From: Juglans regia
Taxonomy: Eukaryota > Streptophyta > Magnoliopsida > Fagales > Juglandaceae
Reading direction: 5' to 3'
Length of the DNA: 64,000 bases
Assembly (NCBI RefSeq): GCF_001411555.2
Contig: NC_049907.1
Span: 32,315,734 to 32,379,733, forward strand
Below are positions 32,411-43,389 of this stretch, piece after piece. The position numbers and the translations under genes were made by a program. The notes beneath the pieces are model-generated. The model did no database searches, was not told the DNA's origin, and saw only the letters and a list, made by a program, of their open reading frames with translations. The first letter of the stretch is position 1. Each line of letters opens with the position of its first letter.

Positions 32411-33005
32411 TGTTGTGAAATGTTGTGCAAAACACACACACACCAACGATGACAAATAAAGTAAAAATAATCACATTCAAGCACACGACGTACTATATAC
32501 GTGGTTCGGCAAATTGTCTATGTCTATAGAATTGCAGAAATCTTATTCACTAGAGGAGATTACAATCACTCAATCTCAACTCACACTCTCTAGGGTTTTT
32601 TGTTATCTTACACAATATGCACTCACTTGACAATTGTTATCTCTCAAAATATGCTGAAAGTCATACAAAACAAGTCTAATATGATATATTTATAGCAAAC
32701 AACGTTGGAAACCCTAATTTGGCAAAATTTACGTACTTTGCTCGAGCGGCGTGTCGAGCGCGCCTTGCGAACGACCAAATCAACATTGGCTTGAGCGGGA
32801 TGTCGAGCGGGGTTCGAGCGAGCACTAGGATTTGTGTAGCACTCGAGCTCACTTACGCGCGGGACTCAAGTGAACTCTTGAACTTGAGGTTCGCTCGAGC
32901 CCACTGTCAAGCGCACGTCGAGCGAACTTCGCTCGAGCGCACATAAGCAAACTCTCTATTTCTCTATTTTCAGCTCTAAAACCAATCTCCACATATATCC
33001 CAACA
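32411..33005 (-). repeat. 3' LTR of deleted copia element
   Basis: Starts TGTTGTGAAAT and ends ATCCCAACA. It is followed by CTCTCACTTGG, the complement of the polypurine tract. It includes a cluster of GCTCGAGCG-like palindromic motifs (about 32740-32945). Confidence 0.88.
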
Positions 33006-33091
33006 ATCTCTCACTTGGAGACTGGGTCTCCACATGCCAGCCACTATTTCCAGATAAGCCCTATCATCTTTATAGCTCACAGCTCCCATCT

Positions 33092-33400
33092 TTAAGCTAG
33101 AAGACACATTGAAGTCAAGCCTGACTTGAGTCTTTCACATACATCGCCCTTAGTCAGCACATCAGTAGGGCGACTCACAACTCCCACAGCACCAGGAGTA
33201 TCCGGTTTCGAACCAATCTTGGTAACCTTAGCCAACTTTTCCAGGCTTTCATGAAGAACGACAAAGCTGACTCCCTTTGGCTTCCTTACATGTTTCACAC
33301 AATCAAGCCTACCTTTTTGCACTCTTGTATTTCCCTGCACATAACTGGACTCTGATATTAAATACAAAGAGTTAGATCTCTTACCATGCTCTAGGACCAA
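33092..33400 (-). pseudogene. Fused pre-integrase/RNase H scrap of copia element
   Basis: This 102-codon frame begins with a copia pre-integrase-like stretch (EHGKRSNSLYLISESS) and ends with an RNase H tail-like stretch (PTDVLTKGDVCERL). The integrase and RT that should lie between are absent, marking a large internal deletion. Just upstream, at about 33540-33610, the minus strand encodes ALDVVGVGDVHITLPN, typical of the copia protease/pre-integrase junction. Confidence 0.65.
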
Positions 33401-33831
33401 CGCACCCTTAGTGATCTTCCAAGCTCCTCAAGAGAACGCTCAAGAGAACGCTACTGCAAAACCGCTATCATCAAGCTATCCCACAGAGATCAAGTTTTTC
33501 TTTAGATCTGAAACATGTCTGACTTGCTGTAAAGTCACTCGCTTCTGTTTGGAAGTGTGATGTGCACATCACCCACTCCCACTACATCCAGTGCCTCTCC
33601 ATCAACTGCATACATCTTCCCAAAATCACCAGCAATATAATTCTGCATGATTTCTCGATGTGAGGTGCTATAGAACAAAGACTCTGAACCCAACTCTCAA
33701 TCATCAATCAGACTGTGTACTTAAAGAAGTAAGCCATCATGAATTTCTTCTGCCACTACATTCACAGCATCATCCTCAACACTTTCTTGATTCCTGCAGC
33801 TTCTCTTGATGTGGCCTGGCTTGCCACAACT

Positions 33832-34317
33832 TCAGCAAGTGATCTGCTGCCTAGATCTCATCTTGCTTTTCCCTCTACTCTTGGAATTTGACCTGTCATA
33901 TCCTTTGCCCCTGATTGCCGATCCAAAACTAGAGAACTCACCTGAGTCTCTCCTACGTACTTCTTCAGGAAGTACCATGTCATGTATGTCGTCATAGTTC
34001 AGTTTCGTCTTGCCGGTTGAACTACTCACAGCCATCCTCATGGCCTCCCAACTATTTGGTAACGATGCCGACAAAATCAACGCTCTGATCTCATTCTCAA
34101 ACTTAATCTTTACAGAAGACAGTTGATTTGTGATTGTATTGAATTCATTCAAGTGTTGGGCTACAGACATACTTTCTGACATCTTCAGATTGAACAATTT
34201 CTTCATCAAGTGCACCTTATTGTTCGCAGACGGTTTTTCATACATACTTAACAAAGTTGCCATGAGATCCACCATGTTTATCACCTTACTGACATTGTGT
34301 GCTACTGTTTGGGACAA
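33832..34317 (-). pseudogene. copia gag (UBN2-type)
   Basis: A 161-codon frame shows the copia gag pattern: LMATLLSMYEKPSANNKVHLMKKLFNLKM, then HLNEFNTITNQLSSVKIKFENEIRALILSASLP and a basic tail. The beginning of a zinc knuckle lies just after the stop (about 33800-33835, minus: a Cys, GKPGH and RSC). This is the only substantial coding piece left in the element. Confidence 0.82.
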
Positions 34318-34538
34318 GGTCAGCCGAACAACCCCTAGAACCTGTTAATCTAACAGAGTCCACTCAGTATCATCCATACTCGTCGACTTTTTTCCCAATT
34401 GTGGAAGGTGGAGCCTCTTCCCATAAAGATAGACCTCGATCTACATCTTCCAGTACCTAAAATCGGTACCGTCGAACTTCTCGATCCCGTGTACTTTTAT
34501 TTGATCTCCAACCATCATTCTTTTTCAGACTCGACCTT

Positions 34539-34552
34539 GGCTCTTTATACCA
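34539..34552 (-). promoter_or_regulatory. Primer-binding site of deleted copia element
   Basis: The minus strand reads TGGTATAAAGAGCC two bases inside the 5' LTR. It is similar to the initiator tRNA-Met site with AA in place of C. Confidence 0.6.
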
Positions 34553-34554
34553 GT

Positions 34555-35150
34555 TGTTGTGAAATATTGTGCAAGACACACACACACCAACGATGGCAAA
34601 TAGAGTAAAAATAATCACAATCCACGACACACAATATACGTGGTTCGGCAAATTGCATACGTCCACAGAGCTGCAGAAATCTTATTAACTAAAGGAGATT
34701 ATAATAACTTGATCTCAACTCACACTCTCTTGAACTTTTTGCTATATTTCACATAATATGCACTCACTTGACAATTGTTCTCTCTCAAAATATGTTGAAA
34801 GTCATACAAAACAAGTCTAATATGATATATTTATAGCAAACAGTGCTGGAAACCCTAATAAGGCAAAATCTGTGCATTTCGATCAAGCGGCTTGTTGAGC
34901 ACCCCTCGAGCGAACAACCAAATCAAAATTGGCTCGAACAGGGTGTCGAGTGGGGGCTAAGATTTGTGTCTTGATCAAGCTCACTATCGTGCGAGACTCG
35001 AGTGAACTCTCGGACTTGAGCTTCGCTCGACCCCATTGTCGAGCGCATGTCAAGCAAACTTCGCTCGAGCGCACTGTCGAGCACACATCAAGGAAACACT
35101 TTGTTTCTCGATTTTCAACTCTAAAACCAGTCTCCACATACACCCCAACA
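34555..35150 (-). repeat. 5' LTR of deleted copia element
   Basis: This is the partner of the LTR at 32411-33005, with the same CACACACACACC run, ATACGTGGTTCGGCAAATTG segment and TCGAGCG cluster, and numerous substitutions. The divergence shows that the insertion is old. Confidence 0.88.
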
Positions 35151-37849
35151 AAAATGACATCCACACAACTATTAATTATAGACAAATTTTCTGAGTTGGA
35201 AGTTGGAACTGGAAACATATAAAAAGAGAATATGTTGCATAAGGTGTAACAGCCCGCTAGAAATTCATTGGCGGAATTTCTATTGACTTTAGGAATCTCG
35301 TGAAAATCCCATAAGTTTTTACGAATCGACCTATTGCATAGGTTTTAGTCTGTCAACATAGTCAGTGTTATCACTCACTATGCTGCTAGAAATATGAGTT
35401 TTATTTATTTGTGGTGGTTAGAAGTGTCAGAATGCATTATGGTCTACGCCATTACACTCAGTGGATTATTTAGGATTTTATGGCACAATATCCTATTTTC
35501 ATAATTCCGGACGAAACGTCTGTTGGAAATTGTGAAATTATTTTTAGGGGCACTTCGAGGTTAAATTTCGGTAAAATATTTTCACTATAAGTTAATATGA
35601 ATATTTGGGAATTTTTAGTACTAAGTTTATGATTCACTTTTTTGAAGTGAATAGTAACCTCGGTAAGAGCACCAATTGCAGTGTTTCGAAATCACAGTGT
35701 GGAATGTCCAAATTGGATTAGAGAAGTTTTATTTGGACACTTGGCAAGATCTTAGCCACACTTAGTGAATAATTTTAGACACTTGGCACCATAAGGAACG
35801 TTTGTTGGATTTGAAGGAATCAAGGTGTGAGATCATGTCGCTTAAGCAAAACTTTGTTTCATCTGCTCAACCAAATTGTGCCAGATCAAAGAGGTTTTCA
35901 ATCCTAGTGAAATTCTAAATGGTGGGAATCCAATCGAAAGCCCAAAAGCTTGGTTGAAATCGAAACCCTAAACGGTTTCCCCAAAACCCTAAAGTTGGCT
36001 TCTAAACATTTTCTAATCCGATTTCTAGCATTGTGTTTAATCACTTGATTAAATCACTTCCACATGCTATTAATCCTTCAAATTTGTGTTAGAACATCAT
36101 TATCCAACCTTGTTAACCTTGAAAAATTGATTGGGCCAAGTGATATTGGATTTGGGCTTGATAGCAACCCAAACCCTCTTTAAACCCCAAATTTTAGGCC
36201 CATTCGGTTTAGGCCCTTTAAGGCCCACGAATTTGGTCACCATAGGATTGCTTCATGGCTAAGTTTTGTACCCCCACTTGGCTGGCCAGATCTGTACAAG
36301 AAGAGCCTAGAAGGTTCTTGAAAGACATAGCTAAAGGGCCACCTCACTCATTCACTCTTACACTCCACCTTAAGAAAAGATCTTGGTCTGATTTTTTATG
36401 AGAAGAAAAGGCCAACACTCAACCATTCCTTCAGTCCTATCACTTTACATAGCTTGTGTAAGAAGCTCTTCAGTCCACTTCCCACGAAAAAGCAACTCTC
36501 CTTTACACTTTTCCTTCATATAACACAAAAGACACTCTCGGACAGTTTTTCGTACCTCTTTTGAATGCCTGTTTCGAAGCTTTTGTAAGTGTTTCCTCGC
36601 AACGTTTCCTTCATGAAAGTTGTTTCTTTTGGAGTCTAGGTTACGTGGATATCTTATTTGTTCCATTTGGAGATCATTTGATTGGTAAAAAGTTGTTTAG
36701 ACCCCAGAAAGGTCATTCTGGGCGATAAACTGGAGAGTGTGTTATATTTTGGAGTTTTTGACCAAACTAATGAATAGATCTTGGTCCGAAATTTTTATGG
36801 AGTACTGTTAACATGTGTATATGATTATTGGTTGAGGATTTGTTGCATGATTAAAAGTTTTGGTGAAATATTTTCTTAAGTCTAGAAACTTAGAAACTGG
36901 AAGAGGAAAAACAGTTTCTGTTTTGAGAAAGTTTAAATCTTTTATGGTTTAATCTTATTCCAATGGCTTTGATATTTTTATTGGAAGATCCTAAGCATCT
37001 TATATACATGTTAGAATGTTATTTTGAAGATATTTGATGTTAGTTTCGAACATATGAAATTTTATGGAAGGAGATATTCGGTTAGGCCAAAGTGATGATG
37101 TTCTTGGCTAAATTTATGTTTTGGTCGATGTTTACCCATGTGATCTTGAGTTTAAAGCTTGGATCTGTTTTAGGACACCTTTTTGAACCATGTGATGTTT
37201 TGGTTTGAAGATCACTTCTTTATAAGTCATGGATCAAGAGGTTGATCAAAACAAGTTAGAAACAAAATTCTGTTTTGAACTTCGAAGAGAAACCAAAAAG
37301 TTCAAGTATGGTTTTATTGATTTTGATGACTTTTGTTCATGATTCAAAACATGATTATTCTTAAGAATATGTTATGAGTGTAGTAGAAGAAAAATTTTGG
37401 TTTAATCATGAGTTTTGAGATTTGAAAGAATTACAACAAAAAGCAAAGGAAATAGCCTTTGTAAGTTTCGGCCATATAGAGTTTTGATGGTTGTGTTTAG
37501 TTTTAAATTTTTATGAATTGATATTTGAGTTTAGGACAAAATTTACATAATGTATGTAAATTTTGGTGATTTTTGAAGTTATGATGCAAAATCCTTAAGT
37601 TAGGGGTAAAATGGTCATTTTCTCACATGTAGAGGGTAAAATAGTAATTTTACTCGAAGTTGATATTTTTCCATATTCCTAATTTGTTAGTGATTAAATT
37701 CTAATTTTTAGAAATCACTACTTTCAGTTTCTCGTGATCGCACTTGAGTTTTGCCTCGAAGCGCGAAGATCGAGGTAAGTTAGCTTTTAACTTACTATCA
37801 ATTTAATGTGTATGTGTGATAAGTAAGGGAACTAAATTGTAAGTATGCA

Positions 37850-38285
37850 TGTTATCATATGTGCCATGCCAAGTCATTATATTTATCTGTTACACAGAAT
37901 TTATTCTGTCATGAATTATTCATCTGTTACACAAGATATTCTGTCACGTATTGCTATACATGCTATACATTGCAAGTATGTCATGTTAAGTTAAGTATGC
38001 CATCTGTTACATGTATTTCTTGTCATGTAATATTCATTGTCACATGTTACGCCACGTTAAGAAATGTTGTCTGTTATATGGTATGCCATGTTACGAAATG
38101 TTGCATGTTACATGTATGACATGTTATGAAATGTTCTCTGTTACATTTATGTCTCGAAGTATGTCATGTCTGTCGTCCTACGTTCATGTCACGTTATGTT
38201 ACGTCAAGATTTCTGTCTTTTATGTCACGTTCATGTTACGTCACGTTACGAAATGTCATGTCTGCCAGTTAAGTCATTCATGTCA
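37850..38285 (+). repeat. CATGTTAC-type degenerate tandem array in K1
   Basis: There are irregular repeats of (tgtcatgttacg/tgttacatgtatg) units of about 20-40 bp. The same sort of array lies in K2 at about 60360-60600. Confidence 0.7.
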
Positions 38286-38510
38286 ATCACGACCCTAAGC
38301 GCTAGGATGGGGTAATATCCTAGTGGAACTCCTTTGTTCACGCTGGAGTGTCTAAATAGGTGTGAAATTCCCTGGGTTGACGAAGTACAGTCAACAGGTT
38401 GCGAATGGGGCCTAATTAGCTGGTCACCGGAGCGCGCCAGGCACTAACGCCGATGGTGCCACACATTATGTTACGTGTGTCCACAGCAAGTGTGGCACAA
38501 ACGATAAGTC

Positions 38511-38645
38511 ATGGGGCCACAACAACTGTGGAGCATGAAGTATGGGGCCACAACAACTGTGGAGCATACACTACGTGAGACACAGCAATTGTGACACGTA
38601 GAATACGTGGGGCCACAACAACTGTGGAGTACGTATTAACGCACT
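38511..38645 (+). repeat. Tandem GGGGCCACAACAACTGTGG units in K1
   Basis: Three near-identical units (about 38513, 38543, 38611) plus variants of about 30 bp. Each unit contains a CCACA...TGTGG arm pair able to fold. The array was not seen in K2. Confidence 0.8.
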
Positions 38646-38774
38646 CACAGCTGGTATAGAAACCTGTGATGTGATGCGGTAATCGGCAGGGACACACGGC
38701 TCAAGGGGACTGTGTAGCACCCATATGGTCACGTTAATGATTAAGTCTATTGAATAAGATTCCAAGTTCAAGTC

Positions 38775-39005
38775 ATGTTTCACGTTATGTTATGTTCAAG
38801 TTTACGTTCACGCAATCATGGTAATCCCATGAGACAAGAATATGTTCCAAGTTCATGTTATGTTATGTTCACGTTTACGTTATGTTCCAAGTTCACATTT
38901 ATGTTATGTCATGCTCAAGTTCAAGTTCAAATTATGCATGTTCACATTCATGTTATGTTCAAGTCCATGTTATGTTTCAAGTCACGTTCATGCTAAGCTT
39001 CAGTT
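38775..39005 (+). repeat. CAAGTTCA/TTATGTT array in K1
   Basis: Short imperfect repeats of ttatgttcaagttcacgttcatg type lie near the 3' end. The homologous array in K2 (about 60930-61345) is longer. Confidence 0.7.
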
Positions 39006-39615
39006 TCAGTTTAAGTTATGACAGTTATGTTATGTTGTATGTCAAGTTATGCTATGATTACTTACGATTTGATTATGCATTCATGCTTTTACTGCCATGC
39101 ATGCATCATTAACCTGTGTGGAAGTTTCCTGTTAACTTGCTGAGATTTGTAATCAAATCTCACTGTGGTAGTCCCAACTACCATTCCCCCCGAATGGTAG
39201 ATCTTATTACAGGATCTGAAGGAGAATCGAGAATCGACCATCTGGAAACGATCGATTAAGCGATGGTGCGACGTAGATGGTAGTACAGTAGTTACCTCAG
39301 GTTACTACTTGTATTTGTGGAGTTCAATCTCCAGCACTCTTTTGATCACAACCATATGGACTATTATTGTGATCTCAGTTGTTTAGTACGTCATTATGTA
39401 TGAAGTATGTTTTAAGTATTTGGGATATTTCGGTTTGGTGCATAGTATTGCTGAAGAAAAAAATTATCCGCTGCGAATATTGCATAATGCTAGATGCATG
39501 TTAGGAATATTGCATCTTATATGTCATGAACGGGGGCAGGTAACCTTGTGTTACATGTCTCGACGCTTCAAATGTCCGTCCGATCCCAAGCGGAATTTGG
39601 GGGCGTCACATAAGG

Positions 39616-40401
39616 AGAGCTGAACAAGTGCATTGCTCGTGTCAGCCTCACCAATTTTTATATAAAATAATACTATAAGGTCCTTAAACGCATTTTTACG
39701 AATATTACAAAACATAGTTTTAAATTTTAAAAAATACTATTAATAGACTAAAATATTCATATAACTTTCAGGTAATTACAACTTTACTCTTTGATCTTAT
39801 TAGATGCACGACACTCCAACTTACAAATGACATTTTATGTCATTTCTACCTAAAAAATACCTTTTTTTATATATATTGTTTCCAAACAAATATAATATGT
39901 TTAAAAGTATTTTAGACATATGGTTACCAAACAATAATATTCTTTTAATATTAGAGTTTATTACTTTAACTCTACAACCATAAACTTTAATTTAAAAGTT
40001 ATATTACCCATCACAAGTTCGAACATGCACTAACAATCTCGTCTTAAATAAAGTACAGGAGGTGTTTTACAATTTTGTGTACAAAAAAAAAAAAAAATTG
40101 AGCAAAAAGATATCAAAATTCGATAACCAATGCTAGGTGGAAAGAATTCGAAAGCACCAATCTTTGATTTTTCAAGTTTGAGTTATTTTCCTAATTTTTT
40201 GTGTTCAATGGTAACTTTTACTCACTAATAATATTAGAATAAATCTACAGCCAGTGACAAAAGCCACCAAATGGTGGCTACTGATTGATTTTTTTTTTGT
40301 TTTTACTTGATGATTATTAAAGAAGTATTTTTTAAAAAGAAATGTTTAAAAATAAAAAAAGGTCATTTGACCTTATCGGTGAAATGTCTCCTACTACACC
40401 C
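39616..40401. other. AT-rich spacer without recognised gene
   Basis: This is AT-rich DNA with poly-A/T runs. I see no coding or repeat family that I can name. Confidence 0.5.
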
Positions 40402-40408
40402 TCGGTGG

Positions 40409-41034
40409 TAGGGGTGAAAACTGACCCTATCGGAGCGCTTTTTGACCAAAACCGATGCCGACTTATAGAGGGGATTTGCATGGAACAACCAACCGTACCG
40501 GCCAATGGAGAGGAGAAATACCGGTCGTATCGACTCCGACGGTTCTCGATCCCCCTTGTGGCGAGGTTTGTCTGAGAGAGTAGAGAGAGAAAGTGTTGCA
40601 AAGGAGAGAGAGACTAAGAAAAACTGAGAAATTGGAGAAGAAGTGGAGAGCGGAAGAAGTCGAGCTCAAATCGAAACGACGCCGTTTGGTTTCAAATCAA
40701 ACGGCATTTCACTCATTTTTTTTAATATGTTATGTATAAAACGACACCGTTTGGTTTAAGACCAAACAACGTCGTTTCATTTGTATTTATATATACATCG
40801 TAGTTAAAACGACGTCATTTTAACTATGCCGTTTTAACTACAATATATATATAATTATTTAATCGGCCGGTTCGGTTCTGGTTTGAACTTGGATCAAACT
40901 GGAATCGAACCGGCTGACATCGGTTTTAAGACCGTCATTCGACCAGTTTTTCGTCAATTTCGGCCGGTTTCGTGCTCCAGCGGTCGGGCTGCGTTGGTGC
41001 CGGCCGATTTTGTCGGATGTTGTTCAACCCTAAG
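40409..41034. mobile_element. hAT-like non-autonomous element (626 bp)
   Basis: The left end TAGGGGTGAAAAC and the right end GTTGTTCAACCCTAAG form an imperfect inverted pair. Identical TCGGTGG flanks both ends (40402-40408 and 41035-41041), close to the 8-bp duplications of hAT elements. There is no transposase. Inside are repeated AAACGACGCCGTTTGG-type palindromes (40674-40830) and a GC-rich CCGGTT-repeat end. Confidence 0.6.
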
Positions 41035-41041
41035 TCGGTGG

Positions 41042-42441
41042 GTGTAGCACGACTCATAATATTATTTACTCATAAAAGAAAATTGATTTTTTTCTTCATT
41101 ATTTTGGATGGTTTTCTTATAAGCAAGAAGGATAAAAAAAAATATATATCAGCATCTTGATTTCTTGCTTGGGTCACAAATCACAATCTTTCTTCAAACG
41201 TAAAGAGAGAGAGAGAGAGAAGCAAAGGGGGGAAAAGATGTAGCGTGAGTCGCACCTTGGGGGCAAAAATGTAATCTAAAGAGTAGGAGCTCTACAGCTC
41301 TATGATATTTGAAATCTGCAAGCTACATGATTGGTCAAAACGGCAAGTCTATCACCCGCAACCGGTTTAGCAATTACTGCTACTTCGCACTTCAAAACTC
41401 CTTACCATTGAATCCTCCACTATCTTGACCAGTTGCCAGTCAAACCTCGAGAAGAGGGAAGTGCTTGAAGGGAAGGCTCTCGTTTAAAGCTTCTTTGAAT
41501 TAGGCTTATTCAATAAGCCCCTTATTTTCCGCTCTATACAATTAGGGTTTCCACAACCTCAGGTTTCCTGAGCAATTTCTCAACAATTCAAGGTTAGGGA
41601 TTTGTGCTCTCTTTGATTTTCCATAATCCGTTCACACATATTTCTATCTTTATCAATCAGGTAAGTTTTAAGGGGTTTTAATGGGTTCCTTGCGTAGGTC
41701 ATGTTGAATGTAAGTATGCATATATATAGAGTTTATATGATCCATAAAGGTCGTGCATATTTTTGCGGATTGTTTACTACTATTTGGCTCTACGGTTTTC
41801 TTGTTTATTCAAGCTTCTTTTGTTTTCAAAGCAATTAATATATTCCTGAGAAAAACAATCTTTCAAGGCTTAAGAGAAGATTCATGTTTTTCGAACCTAA
41901 CCATACAGGCATGGCAAGTTAGGTCTGAGTTGGCTGGCATTGCGAGGGTATGCAGAAGGATGATTTTCTTTTGATTTTTCTCCCATGTTTGCGTTTTGGT
42001 TAGGGCAAGGTTATACGTTTATGTTCTGGCACTTTTTTGTGATATTTAATGCCATTAATTAATTAAAGACAGTTTTTAGGACAAAAATTTTGAACTTTTG
42101 ATTCATTTATTTCTTGAATCTTCATGTTCCTAAGGAGTGAGACACGTGGTTAGCTGTTGGATTGTGGGTTTCACTTCAAGCTCTGAATCTGAATTTGAAT
42201 TTTCTAAAGCATGATATTTGATAATTGCCCCTATAAGATAACATTTTAACAATTTGTCCACTTTATTTATCTACTTATTCTGGTTTGTATCTTATAGATT
42301 TCTAGCAAGTTTTCTAGTGTCGAGACAATCTTTAATTTTCGATTCAGACCAATCCGGATTCAGAGTCGCTGGAAGCCTTCCCGTATTGTATTGAGCTTTA
42401 TTGAGTAGTTGCACGAAGGGGCACTGCAATTAGGATATCAT
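41042..42441 (+). promoter_or_regulatory. Promoter and spliced 5' leader of the DUF1336 gene
   Basis: A (GA)n run is present at about 41203-41221. A probable transcribed leader ends at 41660 in a good donor (CAG|GTAAGT at 41658-41666), so at least one 5' UTR intron is inferred. Possible acceptors are CATACAG at about 41900-41909 and CTTATAG at 42291-42297. An in-frame TAG at 42406-42408 closes the frame just before the CDS. Confidence 0.55.
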
Positions 42442-43389
42442 ATGGCTAGTGCTGATTGCAAGAGTGAGCTGGAATGGGTTGAGAGAGTGAGATCAGGGGG
42501 AGCTGTACCACTTCTTGAGCCTGATAACTGTCCGAATGGTTGGGCTTGCCCACCTGGAGACAATTTCATGGTCAGAGGTCCGGATTACTTTTCAACAAGA
42601 GTGAAAATTCCTGCTGGTGAATATCTTCTAAAGCCTATTGGCTTTGATTGGATTAAAAGCTCAGCAAAGATTGGGGAGGTCTTGAATCATCCAAGCAGCC
42701 AAGTTAGAAAAGTTATTGAGGATGAGTTTCCTGATGGAGATAAGCCTTTTGTTTGGGCTTTCAATCTTCAAGTCCCAAGCAAGGATAATTATAGTGCAGT
42801 GGCATATTTTGCGACAAAAGACCCTATTCCAGAGGGGTCTCTGATGGACTTGTTCTTGAAAGGTGATGATGGGTTCAGGAATTCCAGACTTAAGTTAATA
42901 GCCAACATTGTCAAGGGTCCTTGGATTGTGAGAAAAGCAGTTGGGGAGCAGGCTATATGCATAATTGGGCGTGCTCTTTCCTGTAAATACTATTTAGCAG
43001 ATAATTTCATAGAAGTTGATGTGGATATTGGGTCCTCCATGGTTGCAAGTGCCATAGTTCATTTGGCGTTTGGTTACATCACAACACTTACTGTCGACCT
43101 TGCATTTCTCATTGAAAGCCAAACACAATCAGAGCTCCCAGAAAGAATATTAGGTGCTATAAGATTCTCCGAGCTGAACCCCACTTCTGCTCTGCCAATT
43201 GAACCATCATCTCATATAAATGCTGCCAATTTGCAGTCTTCTCTGCCGACACGATTATGGAAGTCAATTGGGCAGGGTTTTACACATATTCTTAATCCTA
43301 GTGCACAAGAGAGTGATTCAACTGGCTCATTACATGTTAATGGGAATGTTGATCATGAAGGTGGTATCAAAGATGCTAAGAAATGGTAA
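42442..43389 (+). CDS. DUF1336 / EDR2 C-terminal domain protein (At1g06050-like)
   Basis: This is a 315-residue frame in one exon. ATG 42442 was chosen because an in-frame stop lies at 42406 and the protein then begins MASADCKSELEWVERVRSGG. The EDR2_C (DUF1336) domain fills about residues 15-245, with conserved pieces NGWACPPGDNFMVRGP, YFSTRVKIPAGEYLL, DWIKSS, VWAFNLQVPSKDNYS, SRLKLIANIVKGPWIV, GRALSCKY and the IDVDIGSS-like VDVDIGSSMVA. The tail (245-315) is Ser/Asn-rich and probably disordered. It is full length compared with the stand-alone DUF1336 proteins I recall (about 310 residues). It lacks the PH and START domains of EDR2 itself. The biochemical role is unknown; relatives affect defence and senescence. 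The stop TAA overlaps a strong donor (ATG|GTAAGT), so an alternative spliced C-terminus is possible. Confidence 0.88.
   Translation: MASADCKSELEWVERVRSGGAVPLLEPDNCPNGWACPPGDNFMVRGPDYFSTRVKIPAGEYLLKPIGFDWIKSSAKIGEVLNHPSSQVRKVIEDEFPDGDKPFVWAFNLQVPSKDNYSAVAYFATKDPIPEGSLMDLFLKGDDGFRNSRLKLIANIVKGPWIVRKAVGEQAICIIGRALSCKYYLADNFIEVDVDIGSSMVASAIVHLAFGYITTLTVDLAFLIESQTQSELPERILGAIRFSELNPTSALPIEPSSHINAANLQSSLPTRLWKSIGQGFTHILNPSAQESDSTGSLHVNGNVDHEGGIKDAKKW

Larger units (their letters stand above)
32411..35150 (-). mobile_element. Internally deleted Ty1/copia element
   Basis: LTRs are 32411-33005 and 34555-35150 (about 595 bp, TGTTG...CCAACA). The flanks are AAAGT and AAAAT, a decayed TSD. The 1.55-kb interior, read on the minus strand, has a primer-binding site, gag, and then scraps of protease/pre-integrase and the end of RNase H. 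Integrase and RT are missing. It would depend on proteins in trans. The LTRs carry many TCGAGCG motifs. Confidence 0.88.
35245..39610 (+). mobile_element. 4.4-kb solo LTR, copy K1
   Basis: It starts TGTAACAGCCCGCTAG and ends GGGGGCGTCACA, with exact 5-bp TSD TAAGG (35240-35244 and 39611-39615). No gag or pol is found inside. Directly after the start is a small stem (GAAATTC ... GAATTTC). The 3' third carries CATGTT/CATGTTAC minisatellite-like arrays. A second copy, with its own TSD, lies at 58041-62053. The length suits very large gypsy (Tat/Ogre-like) LTRs. A terminal-repeat-flanked non-coding element is an alternative. Confidence 0.82.

Noticed and set aside
42409..42441. Extended start (TTG) of the DUF1336 protein
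   Set aside because: Plant nuclear genes start with ATG; ATG 42442 follows an in-frame stop and fits the family length.
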